Assembly: GCA_002305915.1 (NCBI GenBank)
Contig: DBRJ01000004.1
Span: 268,424 to 332,183, forward strand
Length of the DNA stretch: 63,760 nucleotides
Direction: 5' to 3'
Source: Pelotomaculum sp. UBA1371
GTDB taxonomy: Bacteria > Bacillota > Desulfotomaculia > Desulfotomaculales > Pelotomaculaceae
The notes beneath the pieces were generated by a model. The model saw only the letters and a program-made list of their open reading frames with translations. It did not search any database and was not told the origin of the DNA. Shown here one piece after another: positions 60,850-63,760 of the stretch. How positions within the stretch are numbered: the first letter of the stretch is position 1; each line of letters opens with the position of its first letter. Position numbers and translations under genes: made by a program.

Positions 60850-62091
60850 TCAAGAAGTATTTCCTTTTTTTCCGGGAGGCATAATCAGTGCCTCTTCCAC
60901 CAGGGAACAGACATGCCTGTTGCTGGTACCCAGTTTAAAATGCCGGGTTATGTCATTAATCTGGTCCATACAATTATGGCAGGGCACGGCAACAATTTTG
61001 GCCCCGGTGGCCCGGATCTGCCCTGCCTTGCGCCGGCCCTTGGCTTCAATGCGGGCCTTTGAATACTCCGGCATGGCAATAAAACCGCCACCTCCGCCAC
61101 AGCAATAGTTGTCTGTACGGTTCGGGTTCATTTCCCGGAAATCTCTGATAAATGCTTTCAATACCCTCCGGGCTTCCTTCACAAGGCCTTCCTTGCGGGC
61201 CAGACTGCACGGATCGTGATAGGTTACCGGCGCAGTAATCACCGTGGGATCCAATTTAAGCCGCCCTTCACCGATCAGCTGGTCAAGCAACTGGATAATG
61301 TGCCGGACCGGAAAAGCCCGGCCTTTCCAAAAGCTCCTGTAGGCATGCCGGGTAGCATGGAAGGCGCCCCCGCACTCCGTTATAATCAGCTCTTTGGCGC
61401 CAAGGCGCACAACTTCCTCAAACAGGGGCATCTGAATCTTGTAAAAATCTTCGTTGTTGCCGGTGAACAGGGCCAGATTGGTGGCATCCCACTTTCTGCT
61501 GCTAATGGTATAATTAATTCCCGCAACATAAAAAATTTTCAAAACCGCCTGAAGCTCGTTAGGGTAATATTTAATTTCCCTGGCGTTAAAGGCATAAAAA
61601 TAATCCGCATCCCGCCTGTCCAGGGGTATCCTGTAGCCGGGGTCTCCCAGTTCCTGCTGAAGTTCTTCCTGCAGCCAATCCAGGGTCTCCAAATAATCTT
61701 CAGGAGTTACCGACATCTGGTTGCCTGTTTCCAGCTGCTCCTGGACCACTTTCTGCAAAAAGCCGGGGTATTCTTCCCGGGTGTAAAAATGCCCCCGGAC
61801 GGTCCTGACCAGCGAACCCATTTTAATCCCCATGGGGCATTCAATCGTACAGCGCTCACACATGTTGCATAAAAACACAAAGGGATCGCTGAGCACTTCT
61901 TCCCGCAGGCCCAAAAGCAGCTTGCGCAGAAACCGGCGCGGGTCAAGGCCTAAAACCAGGTCGGAAAAGGGACAGCCGGCGGTACACATACCGCAGGACA
62001 AACAGTTGCCGAAGTCAAAGTCATGGATTAGTTCTTTTACTTCTTCCCTGAACGAAGGTCCGGGATGCAAAGTATTGGTGGCATTTTCCAT
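60850..62091 (-). CDS. HdrC-HdrB fusion-like iron-sulfur protein
   Basis: 413 residues. The N-terminal part resembles HdrC, with CLSCGMCTAGCPFSD and CNMCERCTIECPMGI. The C-terminal part resembles HdrB/HdrD, with IITECGGAFHATRHAY, VTYHDPCSLAREG-type segment and YCCGGGGGFIA ... VPCHNCMDQI. In Moorella the two are separate genes; here one polypeptide joins them. It lies upstream of the long hdrA with a 66-base gap to the preferred start. ATG 62091, weak ribosome binding site. Probable partner in the MetFV complex. Confidence 0.86.
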   Translation of the reverse strand: MENATNTLHPGPSFREEVKELIHDFDFGNCLSCGMCTAGCPFSDLVLGLDPRRFLRKLLLGLREEVLSDPFVFLCNMCERCTIECPMGIKMGSLVRTVRGHFYTREEYPGFLQKVVQEQLETGNQMSVTPEDYLETLDWLQEELQQELGDPGYRIPLDRRDADYFYAFNAREIKYYPNELQAVLKIFYVAGINYTISSRKWDATNLALFTGNNEDFYKIQMPLFEEVVRLGAKELIITECGGAFHATRHAYRSFWKGRAFPVRHIIQLLDQLIGEGRLKLDPTVITAPVTYHDPCSLARKEGLVKEARRVLKAFIRDFREMNPNRTDNYCCGGGGGFIAMPEYSKARIEAKGRRKAGQIRATGAKIVAVPCHNCMDQINDITRHFKLGTSNRHVCSLVEEALIMPPGKKGNTS

Positions 62092-62157
62092 TGCTGCTCT
62101 TTACCTTTCCATTTCTGTTGCAGGACACACCGCAGGCAATTTTATCCCGTCCAGCCT

Positions 62158-62474
62158 TTAGCGCTGACGGTATATCCTTAGAAAAGCGTCACAGTAGATG
62201 TTCTTGTTAAGTAAAACTTCGGCTGCTGCCACAGCATCCGTCAGCATTTCATCTTCGACGTCAACGATGGCGGAATTAAGTCCGGTAGCCATAGCCAACA
62301 CCAGGAAAGTCCGGTTCAGGAGGCGCCGTTCGCCACAACCCTGGGAGACGTTGGACAGTCCCAGGGTAGTTTTCGGCGGGGGAACAGCCAGCCTTTTGAT
62401 TTGCCTGATTGTTTCCAGTACTTTCGGACCGTCTGCGCTACAATCACCGGCAGAACCAGGGGGTTGATATAAGC
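62158..62474 (-). pseudogene. acsE: Remnant of methyl-H4F:corrinoid methyltransferase gene (acsE)
   Basis: Only the last third of the family survives. From 62432 to 62158 the frame reads GPKVLETIRQIKRLAVPPPK, TTLGLSNVSQGCGERRLLNR, then ATGLNSAIVDVEDEML and ends EVLLNKNIYCDAFLRIYRQR, closely matching the C-terminal 90 residues of AcsE as I remember it from Moorella. Just upstream, the matching residues AYINPLVLPVIVAQ lie in another frame, so a frameshift occurs near 62433, and a TGA precedes GCT 62474. The first 160 or so codons are missing. AcsE passes the methyl group from methyl-H4F to the corrinoid protein; this copy cannot. Confidence 0.85.
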
Positions 62475-62642
62475 TCAAATATATGTTAATTTAATCGCCG
62501 CCCTGGAATTAGCCCGAATAATTGCAGCATTCGGGTCGCCAGATGCTTAACAAGATCCAGGTGAAAAATAAACATATCATACACAAAAAACAGCTTTTCA
62601 AGAAACGTATTTTAAAAGTCTCAAAATTATAGGTCAATCCAT

Positions 62643-63404
62643 TTAGATTTCATTTAAGATTTTTTGTTGGATATATTCTAAGTTACGCAAAAAACTTTCC
62701 TTCGAAGTAATTGTACTGCCGCTTTCCATGGAACTTTCCCAAACACCCTCGTCGTAATTAACAAAACCCAGTAATTCATTCTCCGGGAAGTGTTTTAAAA
62801 CGAAGTCTTTTTCCCGCCTGTTCCGGATCTTGTTTCCTATAATCCTGACCTTTTTTATGCCCAGATCAGCCGCAAGCTTTTTCACAAGACCCGCTGTATT
62901 AACACTGTTCAGGCCCGGCTCCACCACTACAAGCATTAAATCAACACCCCTGGCCGTACCGCGGGAAAGGTGTTCAATCCCGGCACCCATATCCATAACG
63001 ACCACGTCATTTTTGTCCAGCAGCAGAGCTGAGACAATTGCATTGAGGAAGGCGTTCTCCCTGCAGTAACAGGAAGAACCGCCTTTCTTGACTCCACCCA
63101 TTCTTAAATATCTGATGTTATCCTGGCAGATACAAAAATCATCCAGAACATCGCCAATCTCGGGATTTAATGTGAAGTATGAATCTTCCCCGCCGGTCCT
63201 GGCGTAAATTAACTCCTTCATCTCCACCAGAGGCTTTAGTTCCGAGGTGATGTCGTCCGGAATGCCCAGGGCCGCCGCCAGGCACACGTCAGGATCGGCG
63301 TCAATTGCGTAGACGCGGCGGTTTACCCCGGAAAACAGTTTAACAAGGGCGGCCGCAATAGTCGTTTTACCCACGCCCCCCTTGCCAGATACAGCTATTT
63401 TCAT
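62643..63404 (-). CDS. cooC: CooC/AcsF-type nickel-insertion ATPase
   Basis: 253-residue MinD-like ATPase that matures the nickel centre of CO dehydrogenase / acetyl-CoA synthase. Deviant Walker A SGKGGVGKTTIAAAL, VYAIDADPDVCLAAALG, VVVMDMGAGIEHLSRGTARG, and the metal-binding CxC in SSCYCREN. ATG 63404 follows TTGAGGTGATAAA. Its partner enzymes are not in the window and probably lie to the right. Clostridial genomes often place cooC next to acs genes; here it is beside a broken acsE. Confidence 0.93.
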   Translation of the reverse strand: MKIAVSGKGGVGKTTIAAALVKLFSGVNRRVYAIDADPDVCLAAALGIPDDITSELKPLVEMKELIYARTGGEDSYFTLNPEIGDVLDDFCICQDNIRYLRMGGVKKGGSSCYCRENAFLNAIVSALLLDKNDVVVMDMGAGIEHLSRGTARGVDLMLVVVEPGLNSVNTAGLVKKLAADLGIKKVRIIGNKIRNRREKDFVLKHFPENELLGFVNYDEGVWESSMESGSTITSKESFLRNLEYIQQKILNEI

Positions 63405-63508
63405 TTTATCACCTCAATAAAATATGTTGCTTTCGAAAAGAGCCTCTCCGGAGGAGCCTGGATTATTGCAGTACATTTGTTCTTAACTGTTTTTTCTATA
63501 GGGGGTGT

Positions 63509-63760
63509 CTATTCTCCTGCTGTATTGACACTATAATGACTATTGTAAAATACTTTAAGCAGATTAATCAACATAAATTTTATCAATCCCTGAACATTAG
63601 ATCTACCCCAGTGCAGATCGCTCTCCAAAAGATTGACAGCATTAAGAAAGAAAAAAGCTTCTTTTTTACCCGGACATGTATACTGCCAACCGGGCTCATC
63701 AGCTGTACCGGATTTGGATTTGCCGGTTGGCGTAAATGCCAGCAACGTTTTTTGGGAAAA
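63509..63760 (-). CDS. Unrecognised open frame running off the window edge
   Basis: The frame is open from base 63760 to a stop at 63509 (about 83 codons). It includes GTADEPGWQYTCPGKKEAFF and NAVNLLESDLHWGRSNVQG. I do not recognise it, and the lower half is AT-rich and looks poorly coding, so it may be the end of a real gene or chance. No ribosome binding site is visible at the internal TTG 63745. 63405-63508 holds nothing else recognisable. Confidence 0.2.
   Translation of the reverse strand, partial: FSQKTLLAFTPTGKSKSGTADEPGWQYTCPGKKEAFFFLNAVNLLESDLHWGRSNVQGLIKFMLINLLKVFYNSHYSVNTAGE

Overview
The window reads as chromosome of an anaerobic, spore-forming Firmicute of the Peptococcaceae / Desulfotomaculia type; a Pelotomaculum-like syntroph is my best guess from gene content, not a measured identity. 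Support: an electron-confurcating [FeFe] hydrogenase, two heterodisulfide-reductase (Hdr) clusters, MetF/MetV and CooC of the Wood-Ljungdahl pathway, MeaB of the methylmalonyl-CoA route, SpoVB and SleB-type sporulation proteins, and GTG/TTG starts behind strong AGGAGG-like ribosome binding sites.

Layout. 1-5.2 kb: 3' end of an acyl-CoA synthetase, a small frameshifted gene, then a minus-strand hydrogenase operon (NuoE-like, NuoF-like, HydA). 5.3-13.3 kb: glycosyltransferase, phosphofructokinase, UPF0182 membrane protein, deoC and ddl. 13.3-20.7 kb: tRNA-Trp, a structured intergenic element, an EF-G paralogue, spoVB, a surE/ypmA-like/folE group, two small plus-strand genes. 20.7-27.8 kb: a seven-gene minus-strand operon hdrC-hdrB-hdrA-flxD(mvhD)-flxC-flxB-flxA in which hdrA and flxD each carry an in-frame UGA followed by a hairpin, i.e. 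selenocysteine; its promoter is preceded by a 21-bp-periodic repeat array. 28-35.4 kb: DinG-type helicase, LapA-like protein, UPF0173 hydrolase, meaB, trxB, adk. 35.8-46.3 kb: isoaspartyl peptidase, a secreted subtilase-like protein with a dockerin, tRNA-Pro, acyltransferase, class A PBP, a P-loop/Asp23 fusion, a SleB-like hydrolase and the DnaC/DnaD replication pair. 46.5-55.7 kb: HlyIII protein, ferredoxin-type aldo/keto reductase, a NitT/TauT-type ABC transporter, cysK, and divergent pckA and gap separated by dyad-rich DNA. 55.7-63.4 kb: metF-metV-mvhD-hdrA-hdrCB, a decayed 3' remnant of acsE, and cooC.

How the genes fit. The hydrogenase, the Flx/Hdr complex and the MetFV/Mvh/Hdr complex all connect NADH, ferredoxin and low-potential carriers by flavin-based electron bifurcation or confurcation. 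The Flx/Hdr complex uses Sec versions of HdrA and MvhD, whereas the methylene-H4F reductase complex uses Cys versions, so the two paralogous systems can be compared within one genome. The broken acsE next to intact MetFV and CooC points to rearrangement of the methyl branch of the Wood-Ljungdahl pathway. Coordinates of small sites were read by eye; no similarity search or folding program was run.
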